Assembly: GCF_001592735.1 (NCBI RefSeq)
Contig: NZ_LUKE01000001.1
Location: 434,001-498,000, forward strand
Direction: 5' to 3'
Source of the DNA: Bdellovibrio bacteriovorus
GTDB taxonomy: Bacteria; Bdellovibrionota; Bdellovibrionia; Bdellovibrionales; Bdellovibrionaceae
Length of the DNA: 64,000 bases
Shown here in pieces: positions 12,919 to 20,925 of this stretch. Every line of letters starts with the position of its first letter. Position 1 is the first letter of the stretch. A program made the position numbers and the translations under genes. The notes under the pieces were generated by a model. The model saw only the letters and a program-made list of their open reading frames with translations, ran no database searches and was not told the origin of the DNA.

Positions 12919-13179
12919 CTAGCCCACTAAGATCGAAAGGCCTTTCCGTTCGTGCATCAACCACACGACGACATCAGTAAAAAGACTTTTCGGGAAATTG
13001 ATTTCAAACATCGGTGTTGGATGAGGACCGATGGCTTCGGGAATCAGCTGGCCGACAAAAACTTTTTGATCACGAAACTCTTCGATCGCCCTTTGAAGCA
13101 ATTCTTCGGCCCTTTCTTTTGATGAGAGGTCAAAATAAAAATGCGCATCAAATTCTCGAGGAAATCCTGCCGGCAACAA
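12919..13179 (-). CDS. DOPA 4,5-dioxygenase-like protein, C-terminally short
   Basis: An 86-residue reading frame with the family blocks FDAHFYFD near the start, GPHPTPMFEI in the middle and VVWLMHERKGLSILV at the end. DOPA 4,5-dioxygenase relatives usually run on for about 20-30 residues after this point with an HPxTGD stretch. Here the frame stops at ILVG. The start is a TTG without a visible ribosome-binding site. It may be a short variant or a decaying gene. It has no obvious operon partner. Confidence 0.55.
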   Translation of the reverse strand: MLPAGFPREFDAHFYFDLSSKERAEELLQRAIEEFRDQKVFVGQLIPEAIGPHPTPMFEINFPKSLFTDVVVWLMHERKGLSILVG

Positions 13180-13340
13180 TTTAGAATTTACGATGTAGTT
13201 TTTTTAAGTCACAAATCCCTTTAACGAATTATCTTCCGGAAAACAAGGGTTCGCTCCCCAGGTGAAAAGGAGTTGACCTTGCCTGTTGACACTATTTCCT
13301 TACTTCAGACGCTCCGCTTCCGGACCTCATGGCGGCGCGT

Positions 13341-13374
13341 TTGAGTTTGATTTTAAGTGGGTCTGTATTCAGAC
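13341..13374 (+). promoter_or_regulatory. Likely promoter of the DUF3015 gene
   Basis: TTGAGT (13341-13346), 17 bases, then TGTATT (13364-13369). The -10 lies in a small dyad GTCTG-TATT-CAGAC (13361-13374). The leader to the AUG at 13423 would be about 45 bases. Confidence 0.5.
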
Positions 13375-13422
13375 TTAAAACTACTTAACTCGACAATGAG
13401 GTCGAAAAATAAAGGAGAAAAA

Positions 13423-13872
13423 ATGAAACTTCTAGTTATTGCTCTTGCTATGGTGGGCTTCTCTATGACAGCAAACGCACAAAAAGGTCTTAAAGGCGAT
13501 GGCGTTTACGGAACTGCTGGTTGCGGTCTTGGTTCAATGGTTTTCGGTAAAGAAGAAGGCGCTATGCAAGTTATCGCTGCAACTTTGAACGGTACTGGCG
13601 TTCAAACTTTCGGTATCACTTCTGGTACTTCAAACTGCGGTAAAGGTCTTTTCGCAAAAGCGGAAGTGAACTCTTTCATCCAATCAAATGCCGTAGCTCT
13701 TGAAAGCGACATTGCTCGTGGCCAAGGCGAAACTTTGAGCACATTGAATAACATGTTGGGCTGTGACGCTCAATTCGGTTCAACTCTTCAACAAAACTAC
13801 AAATCAATCTATGCTCCAGGCACAGATTCTTCTGAAAAAATCCAAGTTTTGGCGCAAAGCTGCCAAGGCTAA
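13423..13872 (+). CDS. DUF3015 secreted protein
   Basis: A 149-residue exported protein of unknown function. The ATG at 13423 follows AAAGGAGA, giving a signal peptide MKLLVIALAMVGFSMTANA. The DUF3015 signature AGCGLGS and FGITSGTSNC is present, with conserved cysteines that may form disulfides. Three bases after its stop begins a DUF4105 gene, so the two are translationally coupled. A second DUF3015/DUF4105 pair lies at 22202-24612. The good ribosome-binding site and strong-looking promoter suggest high expression. Confidence 0.85.
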   Translation: MKLLVIALAMVGFSMTANAQKGLKGDGVYGTAGCGLGSMVFGKEEGAMQVIAATLNGTGVQTFGITSGTSNCGKGLFAKAEVNSFIQSNAVALESDIARGQGETLSTLNNMLGCDAQFGSTLQQNYKSIYAPGTDSSEKIQVLAQSCQG

Positions 13873-13874
13873 GA

Positions 13875-15809
13875 GTGTTTCTTAAGCACACTAAAAGCCC
13901 CATGGAAATGGGGCTTTTTTCTTTTCTTACGTTCTTTGTTTTTTGCTCTGTAGCTACGGCTCAAGTTCCGCCCCCGACAGAGTCCCTGATCACTCGCGCT
14001 AAAAATGAAAAATGGGCTGAACATTTACAATGGCATCGCCTTATTCAATATGAAAAAAATCTTTTAGGTGGATATAAAAGCAGTGCTGAACCCGGACCTT
14101 TCTTTTTAAGTCCGCAGGGTCAAAAAAATCCTGAAAGTGAATTGCTAGCGACCTTGGCCGCGTTCAGCGACGAAAAAGTTTTAGTCTCTTCTCAAGATAG
14201 TAAATATAAAGAACCAGCCGCGTGCGTCTTCCCCGCTCGTAAAATCTGGATAGAAAAAATCAGTGGCCACAAGTTTGCTTCGCCAGCATGTGAGCGCTAT
14301 GAACGCTTTATCGAAATTCTGGCGCCAAAATCTTTAACTTATGTTTTTTCTTCTTATTACCTAAACAATCCTGCTTCGGCTTTTGGACATACTTTTTTAC
14401 GCATTAACAAAGCCCCTTCTGCACGAGACGGGGAACGCTATGAGCTGTCCGATTACGGTGTGGGTTATGCCGCGATGAAAGTTTCCGACAACCCCTTGGT
14501 TTATTCTTTTTTAGGTCTCTCGGGCTTGATGCCGGGAACCTTTGATATCAATCCTTATTATTATAAAGTCCGCGAATACAATGACTTTGAGTCCCGCGAT
14601 CTTTGGGAATACGACCTGGATTTCAATCCTGAAGAAGTCCAGATGGTGGTCGCCTATATCTGGGAACTTTTAGGCGCACATTTTAATTATCACTATATGT
14701 CGGAAAATTGCGCCTACCGCATCCTTTCCATTTTTGAAGTGGCGCGCCCCAGCCTTGACCTCACCTCCAAACAAAAAGCCCAAGTCATGCCGGCAGATAC
14801 CGTCGGAACCTTGAATCAAGTCCCAGGACTGATCACCAAAATCCACTATCGTCCTTCGGTGCGCGCTTTATTTGAAACTCGTTACCAGACCTTGAACTCT
14901 GAAGAAAAAAAACGTCTCTATAAATTTTCACGCAGCAATAACTTGGCGGATTTAAAAGACGGCCTTTCTAAAGATGAACAGCGGCACACTTTGGATGCCG
15001 CCATGGATTTTTTAGACTATCGCTATCCCAAAGAAATTTTGATGAAGACGGGAAAGTTTCATTTAAAAAAACAAGTCCTAGCAGAAAGAGCGGAAGTCGG
15101 CGGCATCACACCCACTTTAAAAGTTCCTGAGCCTTGGAGTGAGGCTCCTCACGATGCCCAAGGTTCACGCCGCTGGGGCTTGGGTGGCCGAGAATGGAAC
15201 AATCAAAAATATTATCTATTAGATATGAAACTTGCTTTGCATGATCTTTTAGATCCCAAGATCGGCTATCCGCCGACCGCAGAAATGACGATGGGATCTT
15301 TCAGCGCTTCTTACAACCTAGACAATCACGAAGTGGCTTTGGATCGCGCACTTATTTACGAAGTGGTTTCTTTGTCGCCGGTGAATGACTTTAATGACAG
15401 TCCTTCGTGGCGCTTAAAAGTGTCCGTGGAACGAGGGTATGAAAATAACTGTGCCGGTCTTTGTCGATGGACGGAAATCAGTGGCGGATCAGGTATGACC
15501 AGAACATTTTTTGGTCATCTTGATTTAGCCATTTGGTTGCGAGCCACGGGCATGACCAGTCCTGATTTTGCCATTGAAACCTGGCGCGTGGGTGCCGGAC
15601 CTAGTGTCATGGCCCGTTGGAATCACGGCAAGTTTTCTTTTTTGGCCGAATCTTATTATCGCTATGATTATAAGGGTGTCGATACGGAGTTTCGCCAAAA
15701 TTCTGTCGGCGTGAATTTAAGTCTTAATAAGTCTTTCAGCATTCGTTTGCAAGGCGAAGATGTACAAAACACGCAACGCCTTGATGGTAAGATCTTCTGG
15801 TATTATTAG
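13875..15809 (+). CDS. DUF4105 (Lnb N-terminal periplasmic) domain protein
   Basis: A 644-residue exported protein. I take the GTG at 13875: it has AAGG six bases upstream inside the DUF3015 end, and it supplies a basic n-region (FLKHTK) before the hydrophobic stretch ending in VATAQ. In-frame ATGs at 13902 and 13908 lack this. The conserved pair NNPASAFGHTFL (about 163) and ENCAYR (about 276) carries the His and Cys typical of DUF4105, suggesting a papain-like peptidase or acyltransferase fold. The C-terminal third is beta-rich and ends in aromatics (KIFWYY), as in outer-membrane barrels. A terminator-like hairpin lies in its first codons. It is convergent with the CPA2 antiporter (4-base overlap). 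Confidence 0.8.
   Translation: MFLKHTKSPMEMGLFSFLTFFVFCSVATAQVPPPTESLITRAKNEKWAEHLQWHRLIQYEKNLLGGYKSSAEPGPFFLSPQGQKNPESELLATLAAFSDEKVLVSSQDSKYKEPAACVFPARKIWIEKISGHKFASPACERYERFIEILAPKSLTYVFSSYYLNNPASAFGHTFLRINKAPSARDGERYELSDYGVGYAAMKVSDNPLVYSFLGLSGLMPGTFDINPYYYKVREYNDFESRDLWEYDLDFNPEEVQMVVAYIWELLGAHFNYHYMSENCAYRILSIFEVARPSLDLTSKQKAQVMPADTVGTLNQVPGLITKIHYRPSVRALFETRYQTLNSEEKKRLYKFSRSNNLADLKDGLSKDEQRHTLDAAMDFLDYRYPKEILMKTGKFHLKKQVLAERAEVGGITPTLKVPEPWSEAPHDAQGSRRWGLGGREWNNQKYYLLDMKLALHDLLDPKIGYPPTAEMTMGSFSASYNLDNHEVALDRALIYEVVSLSPVNDFNDSPSWRLKVSVERGYENNCAGLCRWTEISGGSGMTRTFFGHLDLAIWLRATGMTSPDFAIETWRVGAGPSVMARWNHGKFSFLAESYYRYDYKGVDTEFRQNSVGVNLSLNKSFSIRLQGEDVQNTQRLDGKIFWYY
13893..13918 (+). terminator. 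Intrinsic terminator embedded in DUF4105 coding start
   Basis: An 11-bp perfect stem, AAAAGCCCCAT and ATGGGGCTTTT, with a GGAA (GNRA) loop, followed by more T residues. It lies 21 bases past the DUF3015 stop but inside the DUF4105 frame. It probably attenuates transcription between the two genes. Confidence 0.75.
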
Positions 15810-17620
15810 CTTGGACTACTTTGAACCGCACCTTCGGGTTGAATCCGCTTAGGTTTTACTAAAGGTTCAGGTTTCGTGACATTACCCAGAATAACTTCGC
15901 GACCTGCATCTGAATTTCCGGCAGCAAGTTCTAACTCAAATCGATCCGCATCCAAATCGCGAATACGCTGAGCCACATCCGCCGCTTCTTCATCTGAAAC
16001 ACCTAAAGTTTTTAAACAGGCTTCACCAAACACAATGGCCGACTCAAAAGTTTCGCGCACCTGGAAATCAACTCCCTTGGTTACTACTTCACGAGCGTGG
16101 GTACGGTCCCAAGTGCGCACTAAAATTTTCGCTAACGGAAATTCGGATTTCACCAGATCAATAATTTTATTAGCGACTTCTTTATCGTCCACGGCAATGG
16201 CGATAAGCTCGGCCGTGCCCGCCCCCGATGCGCGCAGGACATCCAATCTTGAGCCATCGCCGTAATAAACTTTAAACCCAAATCGACTGACACTTTTTAT
16301 GATATCCACGTCGGAATCGATAATCGTCACATCGGCATTTTTCATCAGCAACAACTGACAAAACACTTGCCCAAATCGTCCAAAACCAATCACTAACACA
16401 TTGCCCGAAAGACCATCGGCCTTTTCCACTCCGTCCAATGATTTTTCTTCGTCTTTTAAAAGACGATACATCAATATCACGGCAAGAGGTGTTAATACCA
16501 TCGACAGCACCACCGTTGCCGTTAACATCGCCTCCTGCTCTGCAGTGATTAAGTTTCCAAAAGCGCCGGCGCTAAAAAGAACAAAGGCAAATTCCCCACC
16601 TTGAGCCATCAGGATCGCACGTTCAATAGACATGCGATGAGGTGAGCCCGTGACTCTCGCAACCGCATAAACGCATGCCGCCTTCACCGCCATCATCGCC
16701 ACGACGGCAGCTAAAACAAAATGTAGGTTTGCATAGACAACGCTTAAGTCTAAAGACATACCGACAGCCATAAAGAACAAACCTAAAAGCAGACCACGGA
16801 AAGGTTCAATATCGGCTTCGATCTGATGACGGAAAGTCGATTCCGCCAAAAAAACCCCGGCCAAAAATGCTCCCATCGCCATGGAAAGTCCGCTCAATTG
16901 CATTGCTAAAGCGGTCCCTAAAACCACGAGCAACGCGGCCGCCGTCATCACCTCTCTTGATTTTGCCAAAGAAAGAATTCGGAAAAAGGGATTCAAGAGC
17001 CAAATTCCCACCACAATTAAACCCACCATGGCCGCAATCGGGAAAACAATTCCCCACACTCCAGAGCTCCCCACCTCTTGTCCGCCGCCGGTACTTTGCG
17101 ACGCCAACGCAACAATCGCTAACAAAGGCACGATCAAAAGATCTTCAAATAAAAGAATCGAAACTATTTTTTCACCTGGTGGATCCGCCAGCTGTTTTCT
17201 TTCGGCCAAGAACTGAAATACAATCGCCGTCGAGGTCATCACAAAACCCGCAGCCCCCAAAAGCGAAAAGGCTAACGAATATCCACTGACTAAACCTAAC
17301 AAGGTCAATGCACCGATACAGGTAAATATCTGCAATGCCCCCAGACCGAAAATATCTTTGCGTAAACTCCACAGATGCTTAGGACGCATTTCCAAACCGA
17401 TAACAAAAAGGAACATGACTACTCCCATTTCCGCGATATGCAGAACAGAGCCAGCGTCACGAAACAGGCGCAAACCAAAAGGTCCGACAATCAATCCCGC
17501 AACCAAATAACCTAAAACAGAGCCCAGACCTATTTTTTTGAACAATGGAACCATCGTGATGGCGGCCACTAGCAAGACGACAATTTTATCAAGACCGTGC
17601 GAACTCAGCTCTGCTGACAT
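15806..17620 (-). CDS. CPA2 monovalent cation:proton antiporter with TrkA-N domain (KefB/KefC type)
   Basis: A 604-residue inner-membrane K+ (or Na+)/H+ antiporter. Residues about 1-390 form the Na+/H+ exchanger membrane domain, with GLGSVLGYLVAGLIVGP near the start and FEDLL in the transport core. From about 405 there is a Rossmann TrkA-N regulatory domain (VIGFGRFGQ, then DSDVDII). I choose ATG 17620 because GGAG lies seven bases upstream; TTG 17635 is less likely. KefB/C proteins are gated by glutathione adducts, but no KefF/KefG partner is adjacent. The ion is inferred. Confidence 0.88.
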   Translation of the reverse strand: MSAELSSHGLDKIVVLLVAAITMVPLFKKIGLGSVLGYLVAGLIVGPFGLRLFRDAGSVLHIAEMGVVMFLFVIGLEMRPKHLWSLRKDIFGLGALQIFTCIGALTLLGLVSGYSLAFSLLGAAGFVMTSTAIVFQFLAERKQLADPPGEKIVSILLFEDLLIVPLLAIVALASQSTGGGQEVGSSGVWGIVFPIAAMVGLIVVGIWLLNPFFRILSLAKSREVMTAAALLVVLGTALAMQLSGLSMAMGAFLAGVFLAESTFRHQIEADIEPFRGLLLGLFFMAVGMSLDLSVVYANLHFVLAAVVAMMAVKAACVYAVARVTGSPHRMSIERAILMAQGGEFAFVLFSAGAFGNLITAEQEAMLTATVVLSMVLTPLAVILMYRLLKDEEKSLDGVEKADGLSGNVLVIGFGRFGQVFCQLLLMKNADVTIIDSDVDIIKSVSRFGFKVYYGDGSRLDVLRASGAGTAELIAIAVDDKEVANKIIDLVKSEFPLAKILVRTWDRTHAREVVTKGVDFQVRETFESAIVFGEACLKTLGVSDEEAADVAQRIRDLDADRFELELAAGNSDAGREVILGNVTKPEPLVKPKRIQPEGAVQSSPS

Positions 17621-17655
17621 GGGAATCTCCAACAATACTCTAAAATTTTAATTCG

Positions 17656-17667
17656 AGTCTTAAGACT
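17656..17667. promoter_or_regulatory. 12-bp perfect palindrome between divergent genes
   Basis: AGTCTTAAGACT sits in the 124-base gap between the antiporter (minus) and the metallopeptidase-like gene (plus). It could be an operator for either. No firm promoter hexamers were aligned with it. Confidence 0.35.
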
Positions 17668-17744
17668 GTCACGTTGGCGATGAGTTCTGTAGTAAAAACT
17701 TTGGTTTTTGTTGCCATTTCACAAGAAAGATTGAAGATAGAGTT

Positions 17745-19223
17745 ATGAAAAAACAGGTTTTCTTTTTACTCATTGGAATGATGTTTTCATTTTCGTCTGC
17801 TTTTGCCGATGTCGCCGTTCAATACAAGGTCAGCCGCACTCACGGGTTGATTAAGTTTGTGATGGCAGTTTCCGGCGAGCCTAATATTTCCGATAACATA
17901 AAACTTTCTTTAGAACGCAGTAAATTTAAAGATTCACCCAAAGTCCTTGAGGCGCTTAAAAAAATCGAATCTATTCAAAACGATCTGCACGCCGGGATTG
18001 AATACGAAAGCGAAAAGTCCTTACAACGTCGTGGCAGCATGGACGTAGTGACCTTTATCAATATTCAAAGTATTTTTGCTTCAAGCATTGATGATCTTAG
18101 CACACGAGTGATGGGGATGATGCCTATGGCGACCCATGCAGTTTATTTTTCGGCCTTAAAAGAAATTGATCCCATCTATGAAGAACTTTATTGGCGCAAA
18201 AGCAGCCAAACGCTTTACGGCATGCAAAGCCATCTTGAAAGTATTGCTCGCAGAGTAAAGCTGTCAGACATGTTTAAAAAAACCGAAAAGTTTTACGAAG
18301 CTTCCTGGCCCGCGGAAACCCCGTTTATTATCGGTCTTTATCCCATCTTGCGCGTAGACAACTATGACCGCAACGCCACGACATCGCAGTCTTTAGGTAA
18401 TATAGAAGAACACGGAGTTATGGTCGGTGGAAAGAGAAAAGACAGCGGAGACTTTGGCGTGGTCTTTCATGAACTATGTCATTCCGTTTACGGCGCCCAA
18501 AGTCCCGAGACTATGGCAAAATGGGAAAATTATTTTAGCGCCAGCAAGTCCCCTTACCGACTTTATACGTCCATCTGGCTTAACGAAACATTAGCCACCG
18601 TCTTGGGAAATGGTTGGGCCTATTTTTTAGAAAATAAAGTTCTTGAAAAGGACAATTGGTATAATCATCCCATCATCGATAAGTTTGCCCAAGCTCTGTA
18701 CCCCAAGACTCTCGAATACCTGGATGCCGGAAAATCTTTAGATCAAGAATTTGCTGAGCACATGATTACAAAGTTCGCTGAACTTTTTCCTGACTCTATT
18801 TATGATTACTCAAATATTTTAAATCGAATTGTGATTGCCAGTGACGGTGAGGTTGCAAATCAGCGCGACTTCATTCGCCTGCTTAGAAAAAACTTTTCGA
18901 TTGCGGGCATCGGCGTTTCTTCACCGCTGACTAATAAGGCCACCATTGCAAGCATCAAAACAAAACCAAACTTTTCCGTTATGTTTATTTTTTCAGGAAA
19001 TAGCCGCGAAAATCTAAAGAAGGCCTTAGCACAGCTGCCGGAACTGGGCACGCAAAGTAAAATGTTTTTAAACATGAAACCTCGACAGATATTTAGTTAT
19101 CAAGATACTACTGCTCGCAGCATCACACTTATCCGCGTTGAAAAACCGCAGGATCTGCGAGATGTCGTCGACCACATGAAGAAAAATAAAATTAATCCGG
19201 TTCATCCTTTGACCAGCTTTTAA
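17745..19223 (+). CDS. Secreted HExxH metallopeptidase-like protein
   Basis: A 492-residue protein with a Sec signal peptide (MKKQVFFLLIGMMF...SSAFA). At about residue 242 there is VVFHELCHSVYG, a zinc-binding HExxH. About 35 residues later WLNETLATVLG supplies a candidate third ligand Glu (NE), as in gluzincins. Apart from these motifs I recognise no named family. It is likely periplasmic or released. A DJ-1-like gene follows after 38 bases on the same strand. Peptidase activity is inferred from the motif. Confidence 0.7.
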   Translation: MKKQVFFLLIGMMFSFSSAFADVAVQYKVSRTHGLIKFVMAVSGEPNISDNIKLSLERSKFKDSPKVLEALKKIESIQNDLHAGIEYESEKSLQRRGSMDVVTFINIQSIFASSIDDLSTRVMGMMPMATHAVYFSALKEIDPIYEELYWRKSSQTLYGMQSHLESIARRVKLSDMFKKTEKFYEASWPAETPFIIGLYPILRVDNYDRNATTSQSLGNIEEHGVMVGGKRKDSGDFGVVFHELCHSVYGAQSPETMAKWENYFSASKSPYRLYTSIWLNETLATVLGNGWAYFLENKVLEKDNWYNHPIIDKFAQALYPKTLEYLDAGKSLDQEFAEHMITKFAELFPDSIYDYSNILNRIVIASDGEVANQRDFIRLLRKNFSIAGIGVSSPLTNKATIASIKTKPNFSVMFIFSGNSRENLKKALAQLPELGTQSKMFLNMKPRQIFSYQDTTARSITLIRVEKPQDLRDVVDHMKKNKINPVHPLTSF

Positions 19224-19261
19224 AACTGCGGCTTAATTTCTTGGAAGATGTGGAGGTCAAA

Positions 19262-19864
19262 ATGGAAAAATCTATCGTCGTCTATTTGCCCGAAGGTTTT
19301 GCTGATTGGGAAGGAGCTTTCCTTTTACCTGAACTTCGCCAGGCCCATAAAAAAGTGATCATCGCCTCCGCCACCGGGGAAAGTGTACGCAGCATAGGAG
19401 GCTTAAGTGTCGTGCCCGAAAGAAGCATTCAGGAAGTTGAACCGGGAAGTATCGAGGCTTTGATTCTGGTGGGCAGTGATTCATGGCCTGATCCCAAGCA
19501 AAATCAAAAAGTCTTGGAGCTTACTGGCAAACTCATTAAAGAAAATGTTTTAGTCGCCGGAATTTGCGCGGCCACGGTCGCCTTAGCACGCATTGGTCTT
19601 TTAGATAATCGACCCCACACCAGCAACAACTTAGACCTGTTGAAACAACTCGTTCCCACTTATAGTGGCGAAAAATTTTATTCAAAAAAATTAGCTGTCG
19701 CTGACGGCAATCTTATTACAGCTTCTGGAGTCGGCGCGATAGAGTTTACTCAAGCAGTGATGAATCACTTAAAGATGTTCACCGCGGATTATCGTAAACA
19801 CTGGTTCGAGCTTTTTAAAAATGCAGTGACCCCTCCGCCAGAGTTTTGGGACCAAGGGTCCTAG
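19262..19864 (+). CDS. DJ-1/PfpI family protein
   Basis: A 200-residue cytoplasmic protein of the class-I glutamine amidotransferase-like DJ-1/PfpI superfamily. The nucleophile-elbow Cys lies in VAGICAATVALARIG (about residue 101). ADWEG near residue 13 supplies the conserved acidic residue. ATG 19262 is chosen because GGAGG precedes it by five bases; an in-frame TTG at 19241 does not fit. Members act as glyoxalases, deglycases, chaperones or peptidases, and the sequence does not decide which. Confidence 0.85.
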   Translation: MEKSIVVYLPEGFADWEGAFLLPELRQAHKKVIIASATGESVRSIGGLSVVPERSIQEVEPGSIEALILVGSDSWPDPKQNQKVLELTGKLIKENVLVAGICAATVALARIGLLDNRPHTSNNLDLLKQLVPTYSGEKFYSKKLAVADGNLITASGVGAIEFTQAVMNHLKMFTADYRKHWFELFKNAVTPPPEFWDQGS

Positions 19865-19964
19865 CTCTGCGCTTATATATAGACAGGAACTTCGTTTCTC
19901 ATTAAATGTGAGGGATGATCAAAATAATTATTAGCCAACTATCTAATTCTATTACATTTTTTCA

Positions 19965-19988
19965 CAAATGCGAGTATACTCACATTTG
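19965..19988. promoter_or_regulatory. 24-bp operator-like dyad
   Basis: CAAATG and CATTTG flank a perfect GAGTATACTC core, with only one mismatched pair (19971/19982). It ends two bases before the -35 box of the next promoter, the classic position of an activator site. Confidence 0.6.
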
Positions 19989-19990
19989 CA

Positions 19991-20019
19991 TTGAAACCCC
20001 AAAAACACTGCGTTATAAC
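19991..20019 (+). promoter_or_regulatory. Sigma-70-like promoter
   Basis: TTGAAA (19991-19996), 17-base spacer, TATAAC (20014-20019). It drives the small exported protein at 20081. The leader contains a CTGGCC-CCGC-GGCCAG hairpin (20052-20067) just before the ribosome-binding site. Confidence 0.7.
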
Positions 20020-20051
20020 CCATTCCATTGAAACGATATTTTAAATAACCT

Positions 20052-20067
20052 CTGGCCCCGCGGCCAG
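20052..20067 (+). other. 5'-UTR stem-loop before small exported protein
   Basis: A six-bp GC-rich stem with a CCGC loop ends four bases before AAAGGA. It probably lies near the 5' end of the mRNA and may stabilise it or gate ribosome entry. Confidence 0.5.
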
Positions 20068-20080
20068 AAAAGGAATGAAA

Positions 20081-20395
20081 ATGAAAAAGCTCATCGTTGC
20101 TATGACCGTATTGGTTGCCGGTGTTTCTGCTCACGCGGCTCGTCCTTCTTGGACTGAAATCTCTCAAGCTAAAACTGCTTACGTAAAAAACCACGCTGGC
20201 ATAAAAGCACGCGTTGCCTACCTCGGTGGAACGGCCTTCACCGCAGTTGAAAATGCAAATAACCGCTATACGATCACGACTAACAACGGCTGCGCTTTCA
20301 ACGCCCGCATTGCCTATAGCGAATTCGGCTTCAACCCGTCTGCAGCGGACAAAGGTTTTGACGGCCTTTCTCTTTCTAAATCAGTGTGCAATTAA
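20081..20395 (+). CDS. Small exported protein of unknown function
   Basis: A 104-residue protein with a clear signal peptide (MKKLIVAMTVLVAGVSAHA). The mature part is about 85 residues with two cysteines (NNGCAFN and SVCN at the C-terminus) that could form one disulfide. ATG 20081 is preferred over the in-frame ATG 20075 because AAGGA lies six bases before it. It has its own promoter, an upstream dyad and a terminator, so it is a monocistronic regulated unit. No family was recognised. Confidence 0.75.
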   Translation: MKKLIVAMTVLVAGVSAHAARPSWTEISQAKTAYVKNHAGIKARVAYLGGTAFTAVENANNRYTITTNNGCAFNARIAYSEFGFNPSAADKGFDGLSLSKSVCN

Positions 20396-20419
20396 TTTAG
20401 ATCAAGCTAAAAGCGACTC

Positions 20420-20453
20420 AAAGCCTCTGGGATCCATACCTAGAGGCTTTTTT
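20420..20453 (+). terminator. Intrinsic terminator
   Basis: AAAGCCTCT and AGAGGCTTT form a 9-bp stem around a 13-base loop, followed by T residues (20448-20453). It lies 25 bases after the stop of the small exported protein. Confidence 0.8.
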
Positions 20454-20488
20454 AGTTTGGATGGATATCGTCTAACTAGTAAACAGCC

Positions 20489-20517
20489 TTGAAAGACCTT
20501 CTTGCTTTCAAAACTTA
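20489..20517 (+). promoter_or_regulatory. Promoter with overlapping dyad
   Basis: TTGAAA (20489-20494), 17 bases, AACTTA (20512-20517). An inverted repeat TTGAAAG/CTTTCAA (20489-20495 and 20505-20511) covers the -35 and spacer, suggesting a repressor site. Confidence 0.45.
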
Positions 20518-20574
20518 ACCTCGAAAGCTCGCGTTCTCGTGGTAAGACTGGGAATCCAAAAAATGGGAGTCTTT

Positions 20575-20922
20575 ATGAAAAGCATTATTGCTTCTGTAGT
20601 ACTGATGATGTCGGTTGCCGCCTCGGCGTCCAGTGGAGATTTGATCTTTGTCGAAGGCCATCAAAAGGGCCAAGTCGCAGATTCCACTTCTTTCGTAGGG
20701 ATTTACAATGTTTGTTATGTTGGAAATCCGTATGCTGTCCAAACAAAAATGCGACGCTGGCTGGTCGAGGATATCGAAAAAAACAATACCTTCATCAAAG
20801 TCGATAAAAAAAATAAACAGATCATTTTTGGTTATGTTGCGACAAAATGTTTAGATGACAGTCTTGATGCGACCCCAGAGGGCTGTCGTCAATGGGTGAA
20901 CATCCCTCCTTGCAAAGGATAA
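20575..20922 (+). CDS. Small exported protein of unknown function
   Basis: A 115-residue protein with signal peptide MKSIIASVVLMMSVAASA. ATG 20575 is preceded by GGGAG at the right distance; the longer frame from 20539 has no such site. The mature part has four cysteines (YNVCYVG, TKCLDD, EGCRQW, PPCKG), so two disulfides are possible. It is three bases from the next gene and probably co-transcribed with it. No family was recognised. Confidence 0.7.
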   Translation: MKSIIASVVLMMSVAASASSGDLIFVEGHQKGQVADSTSFVGIYNVCYVGNPYAVQTKMRRWLVEDIEKNNTFIKVDKKNKQIIFGYVATKCLDDSLDATPEGCRQWVNIPPCKG

Positions 20923-20925
20923 ACT

